Source: an uncultured Collinsella sp. (GTDB lineage Bacteria; Actinomycetota; Coriobacteriia; Coriobacteriales; Coriobacteriaceae). Taken from it: a stretch of 10,679 bases of DNA. A program made the position numbers and the translations under genes. Where the stretch lies: the NCBI GenBank assembly GCA_937981515.1, contig CALJNY010000040.1, positions 1 to 10,679 on the forward strand, in the 5' to 3' direction. Positions within the stretch are counted from its first letter, which is position 1, and every line of letters begins with the position of its first letter. Of the stretch, positions 1 through 6,330 are shown piece after piece. The notes under the pieces were generated by a model. That model saw only the letters and a list, made by a program, of their open reading frames with translations, ran no database searches and was not told the origin of the DNA.

Positions 1-69
1 CTTATAGTGCTCCATCTCCGAAAAAGGCTGGAGGGTGGAATCATGGGCGGTACGGGCTGCGGCATCCAT
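1..69 (-). CDS. Start of an unidentified gene downstream of recJ (partial, leaves left edge)
   Basis: The first 23 codons of a minus-strand gene are visible, beginning with ATG at 69 and open to the left edge. The peptide starts MDAAARTAHDSTLQPF and reaches MEHYK at the edge. A strong ribosome binding site, AAGGGGA, lies 5 bases before the ATG, and only 15 bases separate it from the recJ stop, so it is very probably co-transcribed with recJ. A second ATG at 65 in another frame is also open, but its spacing is worse. The visible residues are too few to assign a family. In many Gram-positive genomes recJ is followed by apt and/or relA, so a (p)ppGpp synthetase/hydrolase N-terminus is conceivable. 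That is inference from gene order only. Confidence 0.6.
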   Translation of the reverse strand, partial: MDAAARTAHDSTLQPFSEMEHYK

Positions 70-84
70 CGAGGTCCCCTTCCC

Positions 85-3000
85 CTAGGCCCGCGGAACG
101 ATCGGGCGGTTAACTTTGGCTAGCATATCAGAAGCGCACGAATCGAGCGCCCAACTCCGGAAAGCCGAGAACTCCATGCGCGAGCGCAAGCCCTCCAAAT
201 AGCGGATTGACCTGCTCAATTGCACACGGCCGGGGTTTTCTGCCATCGCGATGCGACGGGTGTCGTCAAACCCCGAAACGCGACAGAAACCAAGCTCTTC
301 GAAGATTCCCAGGCCGCTTGCCACCGAGCGCTCGTCAACCGGCGTGCGGGCATCGATGGCGAGGCACATCTGCGCGATGTCGATATCGCTCGCACTAAAC
401 GAGTCGTCTCCGGTCTTGCCGCGGTTGGAGCGCCACATGGTCTGCAGCGCGCGATAGAGCGTGACGAGCTCATCGCGCTCGGGCGCGTAGCAGTCGAGCA
501 GGCGCTCGTTAATGCGAGCGTCACGCGACGAATAGAGCAAGTGAATCACGGCAGGTTGGCCGTCGCGACCGGCGCGTCCGCTCATCTGGTTAAACTCAAT
601 CGCGCCAAACGGCATGTGGTAGAGCACGACATGACGAATATCGGGAAGGTTGACGCCCTCGCCAAAGGCAGATGTCGAGACAATGCAGCTGAGGCTGCCG
701 TCTCGAAACGCCTCCTCTACGCGATGGCGGTCGGTGCGCGTAAGGCCCGCGTTGTAAAAGGCGATATGCGACGCGCAGTCGGGAACGCGTTTGCGTAGCG
801 TCTTGGCAAGCGCCACGGACTGATAACGCGAGTTGACGTAGATGACGGTCTTCTCCCCCGTCGCCACGATTGACACCAGGCGGTTCTCGCGGCTTGCAAG
901 GTCTCGGTCATCCTCGAGCTGCAAGTTCTCGCGCACCGTCTCGTCGACCACCGTGCGGGTAATCGGTAGCACGCGGGCGAGCTCGGCCACAACCGGAGCC
1001 GTTGCGGTGGCAGTCGCGGCCAGAACGACCGGGTCGCCCAGGGCCTTGAGGATATCGGGCATGTCGAGATAGGCACTGCGGTCGCCGCCCTTGGCAAGAC
1101 CGGCATGATGCGCCTCGTCAATAACGACAAACCCGATGCGCCCCGAACGCGCAAAGCGGTCACGGTGAATGGACAGGAACTCGGGCGTCGTGAGCACGAT
1201 TCCGGTGCGGCCCGAAGCCAAGCCGGCAAACACGTCATCGCGCGCCGCCTCCACGGTCTCACCGGTCAGCACGCCCACGCCAATGCCGAGCGCGGCCATC
1301 GTCGACGAGAGATGATAGGCCTGGTCGGCAACGAGCGCGCGCAGCGGATAGACAAAGATGCTCGCACGCCCGCGAAGGACCGCCTCGCGCGCGGCATGCA
1401 CATGGAAGATAAGCGACTTGCCGCGCCCCGTTCCCATAACGGCCAAGACGCTCTGGTGATCGGCCAGGGCATCGAGCGCCTCGACCTGCGCGCGGTGCGG
1501 CTGGTTCGAGCCGATAAAGCTATGAATAAGCGAGCGCGTCAGCTCGGTATAGGAAAGCTGGGCGAGCGTTTGGCGCTTGCGGGACTCCAGACGAAGACCG
1601 GCGTCCGCAGGCTCCACGCCGCGGCGAAGCTCACATGCCGGGTCGTCAACGCTGGGCGCCGTGGTATCGCGGACCAAGACATCCTTGATCATGAGCTTCG
1701 GCTTTACGCGACCCTGCCAATGCTCGGCCACGGCCTCGAACACCAAATCGACGGCGCTATCGCAATTGATGAGCTTATCGATCTGCGGCACGCGGAACAT
1801 AATGGCCGGCACACTCGCAGCGCCATCGGTCGCCACGAAGCGCATGTGCTCGCCGGTTTTGCCCACCACGGCGCGATCGCACATTGTCACGCCCTCGGCC
1901 GCCAACAGCGGCACCTTATTGCCCTGGCCAAACGGCTCAAGGCGGGAGATCTGCTCGATGGTCTCAATATTCAGCTCGGAGAGGTCGACCGTGGCGGCAA
2001 CCTCGTCGGTGTCCTCAAAGTCCTCGGCGGGAAGCTCGGACAGCACGGCGGAAAGGCGACGACGGAACTCGTCGAGCTTGGACGCCTCGATGGTCACGCC
2101 CACCGCACCCGCATGCCCGCCTCGACGAATCAGCAGATCGGAGCAGCGCTCGACAGCGTCGAACAGGTTGACTTTGCCCACCGAGCGACCCGAACCGCGA
2201 GCAATACCGTCTTCGATCGAGAACAGCAGCGCCGGCACGTGATAACGGTTGGTCAGACGGCTCGCCACGATACCCTTGACGCCCTCGTGCCAGCCCTCGC
2301 CACCCACGACGATTGCGCGACCGCCATCATAGGTCTCCTCGACCTTTGCCATGGCATCGCGCGTGAGCTCCGCCTCGGTCTCGCGACGCTGACGGTTGAT
2401 CTCCTCGAGCTCGGCCGCCAGCGCGCTTGCCTCGATAGGATCGCGGGCAAGCAGCAGGTCGAGCGCCAGCTTGGGATCGGCCATGCGGCCGGCGGCGTTC
2501 AAGCGAGGAATGAGCGAAAACGACAGGCCATCGGCCGTAATGCTAGAGAGGTCGGCCTTGGCGAGCGCGGCCAGCGCGATATAGCCGGGGCGGGCGGTCA
2601 CGCGCATCTGCTGGATGCCCTCGGCGACCAGCGCGCGGTTCTCGGGCGTCAGCGGCATCATGTCGGACACGGTGCCCAGCGCCGCAACCTCGATCAGCGA
2701 ACGCCAATACGACGGCTTGCCCAGACGCTCGCCCAGGACCTGCACCAGCTTGAGTGCCACGCCGGCACCGGCAAGCTCACGCGAAGGACCCTCGTCCTCG
2801 AGCTTAGGGTCGGTCAGGGGCACGCCCTGCGGCACCTGATCGGAGGGCTCGTGATGGTCCGTGACCACCAAATCGATCCCCAGGCTCTCCAGATAGGAAA
2901 CCTCTTCCTTGGCGGCAATACCGTTATCGACAGTCACGATCAGCTGGGGGCGAGCGAGCTCGTTAACGCGGTCGAGCGCCGCGCGCGAAAGACCGTAGCC

Positions 3001-3372
3001 CTCGTCAAAGCGATGCGGAATAAACGGCGTGACATCGGCGCCAAACGTGCGCAGCGCCTCGGTCAACAGGCAGGTCGACGTAATACCGTCAACGTCAAAA
3101 TCGCCAAAGACCGCGATGTACTCGTGGTTACGAATAGCACGCTCGACGCGGTCGGCAACGACCGACATGCCCGGGATAATGAGTGGGTCGGCCCAGTCGC
3201 GATCGAGTGAAGGCGTCAAAAACAGCTGACCTTCTTCGATGGATGTAATGCCGTGCGCAACCATAATGCGCGCCACCAGCCCGGGTATGCCCAGGCCAGC
3301 CGAAAGCTCCTTTTCGAGCTCGGGGTTTTGCTGAGCGACCGCCCAGCGATGCGTCGTCTTAAGCGATGACAT
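85..3372 (-). CDS. recJ: RecJ single-strand DNA exonuclease fused to a RecQ-like DEAH helicase
   Basis: This 1095-residue protein is about twice the size of an ordinary RecJ (roughly 560-760 residues). The N-terminal half is a full DHH/DHHA1 nuclease: motif I DFDVDG (91-96), VDNG (148-151), TDHHEP (171-176), RLNAAGRM (290-297), a DHHA1 segment with GWHEGVKGIVASRL (360-373) and GGHAGAVG (418-425), then LEPFGQGN (478-485) and an OB-fold-like region to about 570. These are the metal ligands and substrate motifs of RecJ, which degrades single-stranded DNA 5'-3'. From about 620 an SF2 helicase follows: a motif 0 glutamine (Q629), Walker A MGTGRGKS (646-653), DEAH (752-755), ATATAT (786-791), a motif V region near 899-911 and SGRAGRDG (931-938), closest to RecQ. 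The RecQ zinc-binding cysteine cluster is absent, and the last ~115 residues are unassigned. The ATG at 3372 is chosen because it has G-rich GGGTGGG about 5 bases upstream. An in-frame GTG at 3417 adds 15 residues that do not resemble RecJ and has no well-placed ribosome binding site. The reading frame is intact, with no frameshift. Confidence 0.93.
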   Translation of the reverse strand: MSSLKTTHRWAVAQQNPELEKELSAGLGIPGLVARIMVAHGITSIEEGQLFLTPSLDRDWADPLIIPGMSVVADRVERAIRNHEYIAVFGDFDVDGITSTCLLTEALRTFGADVTPFIPHRFDEGYGLSRAALDRVNELARPQLIVTVDNGIAAKEEVSYLESLGIDLVVTDHHEPSDQVPQGVPLTDPKLEDEGPSRELAGAGVALKLVQVLGERLGKPSYWRSLIEVAALGTVSDMMPLTPENRALVAEGIQQMRVTARPGYIALAALAKADLSSITADGLSFSLIPRLNAAGRMADPKLALDLLLARDPIEASALAAELEEINRQRRETEAELTRDAMAKVEETYDGGRAIVVGGEGWHEGVKGIVASRLTNRYHVPALLFSIEDGIARGSGRSVGKVNLFDAVERCSDLLIRRGGHAGAVGVTIEASKLDEFRRRLSAVLSELPAEDFEDTDEVAATVDLSELNIETIEQISRLEPFGQGNKVPLLAAEGVTMCDRAVVGKTGEHMRFVATDGAASVPAIMFRVPQIDKLINCDSAVDLVFEAVAEHWQGRVKPKLMIKDVLVRDTTAPSVDDPACELRRGVEPADAGLRLESRKRQTLAQLSYTELTRSLIHSFIGSNQPHRAQVEALDALADHQSVLAVMGTGRGKSLIFHVHAAREAVLRGRASIFVYPLRALVADQAYHLSSTMAALGIGVGVLTGETVEAARDDVFAGLASGRTGIVLTTPEFLSIHRDRFARSGRIGFVVIDEAHHAGLAKGGDRSAYLDMPDILKALGDPVVLAATATATAPVVAELARVLPITRTVVDETVRENLQLEDDRDLASRENRLVSIVATGEKTVIYVNSRYQSVALAKTLRKRVPDCASHIAFYNAGLTRTDRHRVEEAFRDGSLSCIVSTSAFGEGVNLPDIRHVVLYHMPFGAIEFNQMSGRAGRDGQPAVIHLLYSSRDARINERLLDCYAPERDELVTLYRALQTMWRSNRGKTGDDSFSASDIDIAQMCLAIDARTPVDERSVASGLGIFEELGFCRVSGFDDTRRIAMAENPGRVQLSRSIRYLEGLRSRMEFSAFRSWALDSCASDMLAKVNRPIVPRA

Positions 3373-3424
3373 AGGCACCCACCCTCGATAGGGGCAGGTC
3401 GCCGCGATACCTCTCACGGTTCAT
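3359..3424 (-). CDS. Possible 21-codon leader ORF overlapping the recJ start
   Basis: On the minus strand an ATG at 3424 opens a 21-codon frame that begins MNRERYRGDL and ends at a TAA at 3359-3361. It overlaps the first 14 bases of recJ in a different frame. AGAGGA lies 9 bases before the ATG, which is good ribosome binding spacing. The ORF also lies downstream of the TATAAT box at 3481-3486, so it would be in the same transcript. A ribosome finishing it would stop just past the recJ ATG, the geometry expected for translational coupling. It resembles no family known to me, and short ORFs arise by chance in high-GC DNA, so this is a candidate only. Confidence 0.25.
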   Translation of the reverse strand: MNRERYRGDLPLSRVGAYVIA

Positions 3425-3480
3425 AGCGATGAGTCCTCTGTGTATGCCCGCTTCGGCAGGCAGATCTGTTGAACGGATTT

Positions 3481-3506
3481 ATTATACCGTGCAGCGCGGA
3501 CGCCAA
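3481..3506 (-). promoter_or_regulatory. Candidate recJ promoter
   Basis: Read on the minus strand, 3486-3481 is TATAAT, a perfect sigma-70-type -10 box, followed by an AT-rich AAATCC. The best -35-like hexamer, TTGGCG at 3506-3501, leaves a spacer of only 14 bases. At a normal 16-18 base spacing nothing better than GATTGG is seen. Transcription would start near 3474, giving a leader of about 100 bases before the recJ ATG. No comparable box is visible on the plus strand for the divergent transporter gene. Confidence 0.45.
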
Positions 3507-3532
3507 TCGCCGCAGCACGCCGCGGTTTCGGT

Positions 3533-3571
3533 AAACGCTGCCGGTAATAGCCTCGAAATATTCGAGCGTTT
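3533..3571 (+). promoter_or_regulatory. Nested inverted repeats upstream of the BASS transporter gene
   Basis: CTCGAA (3552-3557) and TTCGAG (3561-3566) form a perfect 6-base inverted repeat around ATA. A second pair, AAACGCT (3533-3539) and AGCGTTT (3565-3571), encloses the first left arm and shares two bases with its right arm, so in RNA the two pairings would be mutually exclusive. As DNA, the inner repeat has the symmetry of a dimeric regulator's operator, 82 bases upstream of the permease ATG. No regulator gene lies nearby and no regulator family is indicated. The rest of the 3425-3647 gap holds the recJ promoter candidate, an 8-base palindrome CGCATGCG (3584-3591) and the permease ribosome binding site. 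Confidence 0.25.
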
Positions 3572-3647
3572 CTGACGCACGGACGCATGCGAGCGTCTAG
3601 CATATCCATTCAAAACGGATTCACGAGCAAAGGGAGTCACAGAGCAT

Positions 3648-4646
3648 ATGAAGCAATGGGTTGGACTGGGCAAATTTCTCGCGGGACACATGCAGGTCAT
3701 CGTTCCGATTTGCGTGGCGCTCGGCGTGCTCTTTCCCCAGCAGATCGGCGTTCTCAAGCCCATCGTTCCCGCCCTTTTCGCCTTTATGACGTTCCAAGGT
3801 GCGCTGAGCAACACCTTCCATCAGGTGGCCGAGGTGCTCCGCCGTCCCCTGCATCTGATTTTGGCGTTAATTGTCTCGGCTGTGCTCATCCCCATCGCGG
3901 CGTATGCCATGGGCTCACTGTTCTTTGGTTCCAACCCCAACCTTGTCTGCGGCATCGTGCTCGAGTACAGCGTACCCGTGGCAGTCACTGCCTTTATGTG
4001 GATTAGCATGTTCGGCGGCAACGGCCCGCTCGCGCTCACCATTATCCTGACGTCCTCGGTTATCTCGCCTGTGACGATTCCTCTTACGCTCAAGCTCCTG
4101 CTGGGCGCCACCGTCTCGATCGATGTGCCGAGCATGATGCAAGACATGGCCTTTATGATCGCCATCCCCGCCGTACTCGGTATCGTCATTAACGAACTCA
4201 CGCGCGGCTGGGGTCATGAGAAACTCTCCCCCGCGCTCTCGCCCGCCTGCAAGTTCATGATGATGGGGGTCATCGCGTCCAACTCCACCGCCATGAGCGA
4301 GTACGTGCTGCACATGAACACGGTGCGCCTGGAAGTCGCCCTCTTTATCCTTTCGTTCGCCATCAGTGGCTTTATCATCGGCATCCTGGTCGCCCGTGCG
4401 CTGCATCTGCCGTATAGCGAGACGACTACCATGTGCTTTACCTGCGGCATGCGCAATATCTCTTCGGGCGCCGTCATCGCCACGCAGTATTTTCCCGGCG
4501 AGGTCGTATTCCCCGTCATGTGCGGTACGCTGTTTCAACAGGTGCTGGCCTCGATTATCGGACATCTCTTTGAGCGCCTAACCGGCGAGGAGCGCGCCAA
4601 ACAGCGCAAGCGGGTCAAGGCCGGGCGCGACGCGATGGCACGCTAG
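3648..4646 (+). CDS. Bile acid:sodium symporter family (BASS) permease
   Basis: This 332-residue integral membrane protein belongs to the BASS/SBF family, whose members use the sodium gradient to carry organic anions (bile acids in animals; pantothenate, pyruvate and other acids in bacteria). About nine or ten hydrophobic segments are visible, roughly at 15-31, 38-55, 69-92, 99-123, 128-152, 167-184, 200-215, 229-250 and 286-306. Family-like features are E-Y-S-V-P-V in the fourth segment (106-111) and the G-M-R-N stretch (267-270) followed by SSGAVIATQYF, which matches the conserved glycine/asparagine crossover region. The C-terminus is a short basic tail (about 310-332). Translation starts at the ATG at 3648, with AGGGAG 11 bases upstream. 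It is the only plus-strand gene here, divergent from recJ and convergent with the DUF4931-like gene, so it is probably monocistronic. Only 30 bases separate it from the convergent stop, and no U-tract terminator is visible there. The substrate cannot be read from the sequence; in a gut organism bile acids are only one option. Confidence 0.88.
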   Translation: MKQWVGLGKFLAGHMQVIVPICVALGVLFPQQIGVLKPIVPALFAFMTFQGALSNTFHQVAEVLRRPLHLILALIVSAVLIPIAAYAMGSLFFGSNPNLVCGIVLEYSVPVAVTAFMWISMFGGNGPLALTIILTSSVISPVTIPLTLKLLLGATVSIDVPSMMQDMAFMIAIPAVLGIVINELTRGWGHEKLSPALSPACKFMMMGVIASNSTAMSEYVLHMNTVRLEVALFILSFAISGFIIGILVARALHLPYSETTTMCFTCGMRNISSGAVIATQYFPGEVVFPVMCGTLFQQVLASIIGHLFERLTGEERAKQRKRVKAGRDAMAR

Positions 4647-4676
4647 ACTGTCCGCATTACGCGGGTGTTAACCTTG

Positions 4677-5474
4677 CTATACGAGCGTTTCCAGATGCGC
4701 GCGTAGGCGCTCAGCATCGATATCGAGCGTGGTCTCGGCATTGACCTGGGCCAAACGATAGCCCACAAAGTAGGGCGAAACCACCCAACGTGGCAGCGCC
4801 TTGGCAATGGTCCGGCCGTCCATGTGGTAGAAGAACAAGTTGTACGACTCCGCGCGACCGCCGTGGTGTTCGTGCAGGATATAGCGCAGGGCCACCTGGG
4901 TCGCATCGGCAAACAGGTCTGCTTCGACTTGGTCGCGGGCGTCGTCGCTGGCGGCGATTCCCTGTGGAGCCGAGATGTTGACCTCAAAGAATCCCATGAT
5001 CGGCTCGGTTGAGATGTTGACCGAGATTCTCCCCCGCCGCCAAACATCGATGCCTTCAAAGTTTGCTGAGGTCAGCGCCGCATAGCCGTCCTCCTGTTCC
5101 AAGCCCACAATCTGCATGTGTGGATGGACGAGGCTGCCGCCCGAAAGCGGGCCTTTGTTCTTGTACATGAGCACACTGCGGTACTGTTGGCAATCGATCA
5201 TCTGCTGCCAACAGCCCAGGGCAAACCTCATCACATGATGCAGCTCATCCGGTTCATAGGTCACCAGGTCGGCGTCGTGATTGGCCGACTCGATCAATAC
5301 GGTCTGACGGGTGGCCCGCAAGGTCTTGAACTTATTCTCGAGCCAGATGCAGTCACCATCGCGCTGGATGATGTTGGCGAGCCCCTCCGTGTCGCAAAAA
5401 GGGCACGCGGTGCCAGGGCGACGATTATCGTCGGGCTTGCTGCTCGCCTGCTGAACGTCAAATACCAGCGCCAC
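4677..5474 (-). CDS. GalT-like (HIT superfamily) protein, DUF4931 type
   Basis: This 265-residue protein has the active-site layout of galactose-1-phosphate uridylyltransferases but is shorter than classical GalT (about 350). CPFC (24-27) corresponds to the GalT zinc cysteine pair, H66 in E-S-A-N-H-D to its third zinc ligand, and GGSLVHPHMQ (112-121) to the HPHxQ signature. There H117 would be the fourth ligand, H119 the nucleophile and Q121 the stabilising glutamine. The residues for a nucleotidyl-histidine intermediate are therefore all present. The overall sequence fits the uncharacterised DUF4931 group better than true GalT, so the substrate is unknown. The start is GTG at 5474, three bases after the cutC stop. 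Its ribosome binding site GGGGG sits in the last cutC codons, which suggests translational coupling. I expect a cytoplasmic nucleotidyltransferase or nucleotide-sugar hydrolase; galactose metabolism is not supported by the neighbours. Confidence 0.78.
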   Translation of the reverse strand: MALVFDVQQASSKPDDNRRPGTACPFCDTEGLANIIQRDGDCIWLENKFKTLRATRQTVLIESANHDADLVTYEPDELHHVMRFALGCWQQMIDCQQYRSVLMYKNKGPLSGGSLVHPHMQIVGLEQEDGYAALTSANFEGIDVWRRGRISVNISTEPIMGFFEVNISAPQGIAASDDARDQVEADLFADATQVALRYILHEHHGGRAESYNLFFYHMDGRTIAKALPRWVVSPYFVGYRLAQVNAETTLDIDAERLRAHLETLV

Positions 5475-5477
5475 GGG

Positions 5478-6155
5478 TTATACCCCCAGCGGCACGATCT
5501 TGGTGCCATGGAGCTCGGAGACGCCTAGCGCCGCCGTGACCGCGTCGCGATTTGCCGTAGTGATGCCGCCGCCGGGAAGGATGGTCAAACGATCGCCCGC
5601 ATACTCGATTAAACGAGCCAGGTTTTCGAAGTTGTCCTCGATCGGCGTACCGGCAGCACCACCGTGCGTAAGAATGCGCGTGACGCCGCAGTCGGCGAGC
5701 GTGTCAATGGCGTCCAGCTGAGCTTCGGGCGAGAGCTGGTCAAATGCCATGTGGAAGGTGATGTCAAGGGACTCGCGCTTGCACTCCTCGGTCGCGCAGC
5801 CCGTAGCCATAACGAGGGCGCCGAGGGTGAGTTCGTCGAGCGCCCAGCCGCCGGCACAGGGCTTGCAGCAGCCAAAGACCAGGCCATCGACGCCGGCGCT
5901 CACGGCAAGGCCCAGGTCCATCTCCATCATGCGCAGCTCATCCTGGTTGTAATGAAAGTTGCCACCGCGCGGGCGAATCATGCACATCACTCGCGCGTCG
6001 TGCTCGTGAGCGTAGCTGACTGTAGCGCTAATAACGCCGGCGGAAGGCGTGGTGCCACCGACGGCGAGGTTGTCGCACAGCTCGATGCGCCCCGCACCGG
6101 CATCAATTGCCGCCGGCACTCGCTCAAAGTTCTCGGCACAAAACTCGTACAGCAT
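5478..6155 (-). CDS. cutC: CutC family protein (copper homeostasis protein CutC)
   Basis: This 225-residue TIM-barrel protein of the CutC family is slightly shorter than E. coli CutC (248). Visible motifs are the N-terminal FCAENFERVPAAIDAGA, RIELCDNL-x-GGTTPS-x-G (23-40), IRPRGGNFHY (60-69), TFHMAFD (133-139), RILTHGGAAGT (160-170), ILPGGGI (192-198) and SELHGTK near the end. E. coli CutC has FHRAFD and LTSG at the two middle motifs, so M136 and H164 differ from it; I believe some Firmicutes CutC proteins share this variant. CutC was linked to copper tolerance in E. coli, but its biochemical role remains doubtful, so the name should not be taken as proof of copper handling. The ATG at 6155 is chosen because GGGGG lies 8 bases upstream and the family N-terminus begins there; the frame upstream to 6212 adds 19 unrelated residues. 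It is the first gene of a two-gene unit with the GalT-like gene. Confidence 0.9.
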   Translation of the reverse strand: MLYEFCAENFERVPAAIDAGAGRIELCDNLAVGGTTPSAGVISATVSYAHEHDARVMCMIRPRGGNFHYNQDELRMMEMDLGLAVSAGVDGLVFGCCKPCAGGWALDELTLGALVMATGCATEECKRESLDITFHMAFDQLSPEAQLDAIDTLADCGVTRILTHGGAAGTPIEDNFENLARLIEYAGDRLTILPGGGITTANRDAVTAALGVSELHGTKIVPLGV

Positions 6156-6213
6156 AGATAGGCCCCCAAAGACAGCAGATGTTTTCCGACGGGCATTGTC
6201 ACACATCCCCATG

Positions 6214-6282
6214 AAGTTGCGGTGGAATAGGGACTGTTTTGGCCTCTTAGACTCCCATTTAGTCCCTATTCCACCACAACTT
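6214..6282. repeat. Long imperfect palindrome between cutC and the liv operon
   Basis: Two 22-base arms, 6214-6235 and 6261-6282, are reverse complements with one mismatch (C at 6220 opposite A at 6276). They flank a 25-base loop. The left arm contains GGTGGAATAGGGACT and the right arm its complement AGTCCCTATTCCACC. Neither strand has a T-run directly after the hairpin, so it is not itself a standard intrinsic terminator. It abuts the liv terminator on one side and lies about 60 bases before the cutC ATG, filling the space where a cutC promoter should be. The long, almost perfect arms in an intergenic position suggest a small dispersed palindromic element of REP or MITE type. One copy in the window cannot show dispersal, and no target-site duplication is obvious. 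Confidence 0.7.
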
Positions 6283-6317
6283 AAAAAGGGGGCGCTGACC
6301 GGGATAGTCAGTGCCCC
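6283..6317 (-). terminator. Intrinsic terminator of the liv operon
   Basis: In the minus-strand transcript an 11-base stem (GGGGCACTGAC pairing with GTCAGCGCCCC, one wobble pair) closes a 7-base loop and is followed by C and TTTTT. The arms are 6307-6317 and 6289-6299, and the U-tract is 6287-6283. It lies 13 bases past the livF stop codon and clearly marks the end of the branched-chain amino acid transporter operon. Confidence 0.92.
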
Positions 6318-6330
6318 TTCGTTGAATGAA

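Noticed and set aside
1105-3210. 701-codon plus-strand open frame opposite recJ
   Set aside because: It lies fully antisense to a gene with clear family motifs. Its composition (rich in His, Arg, Gly, Ala, Asp) is the usual shadow of high-GC codon bias, and it has no recognisable domain.
3373-3417. GTG start at 3417 for recJ
   Set aside because: The added 15 residues do not resemble RecJ, and the nearest ribosome site is 17 or more bases away; it better fits the upstream ORF at 3424.
3469-3486. Plus-strand promoter TTGAAC with TATTAT for the BASS gene
   Set aside because: The hexamers are only about 5 bases apart, and the AT-rich box is better explained as the minus-strand TATAAT.
4647-4676. 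Bidirectional terminator between the convergent BASS and GalT-like genes
   Set aside because: Only a 4-base stem (CCGC/GCGG) is present, with no T-run on either side.
6156-6212. Upstream ATG at 6212 for cutC
   Set aside because: It begins inside the palindrome, lacks a ribosome binding site, and adds residues absent from the family, while the ATG at 6155 has GGGGG 8 bases upstream.
6214-6282. The long palindrome as an intrinsic terminator
   Set aside because: The stem is long, but on neither strand does a T-run follow the 3' arm; the nearby 6283-6317 hairpin explains termination of the liv operon.
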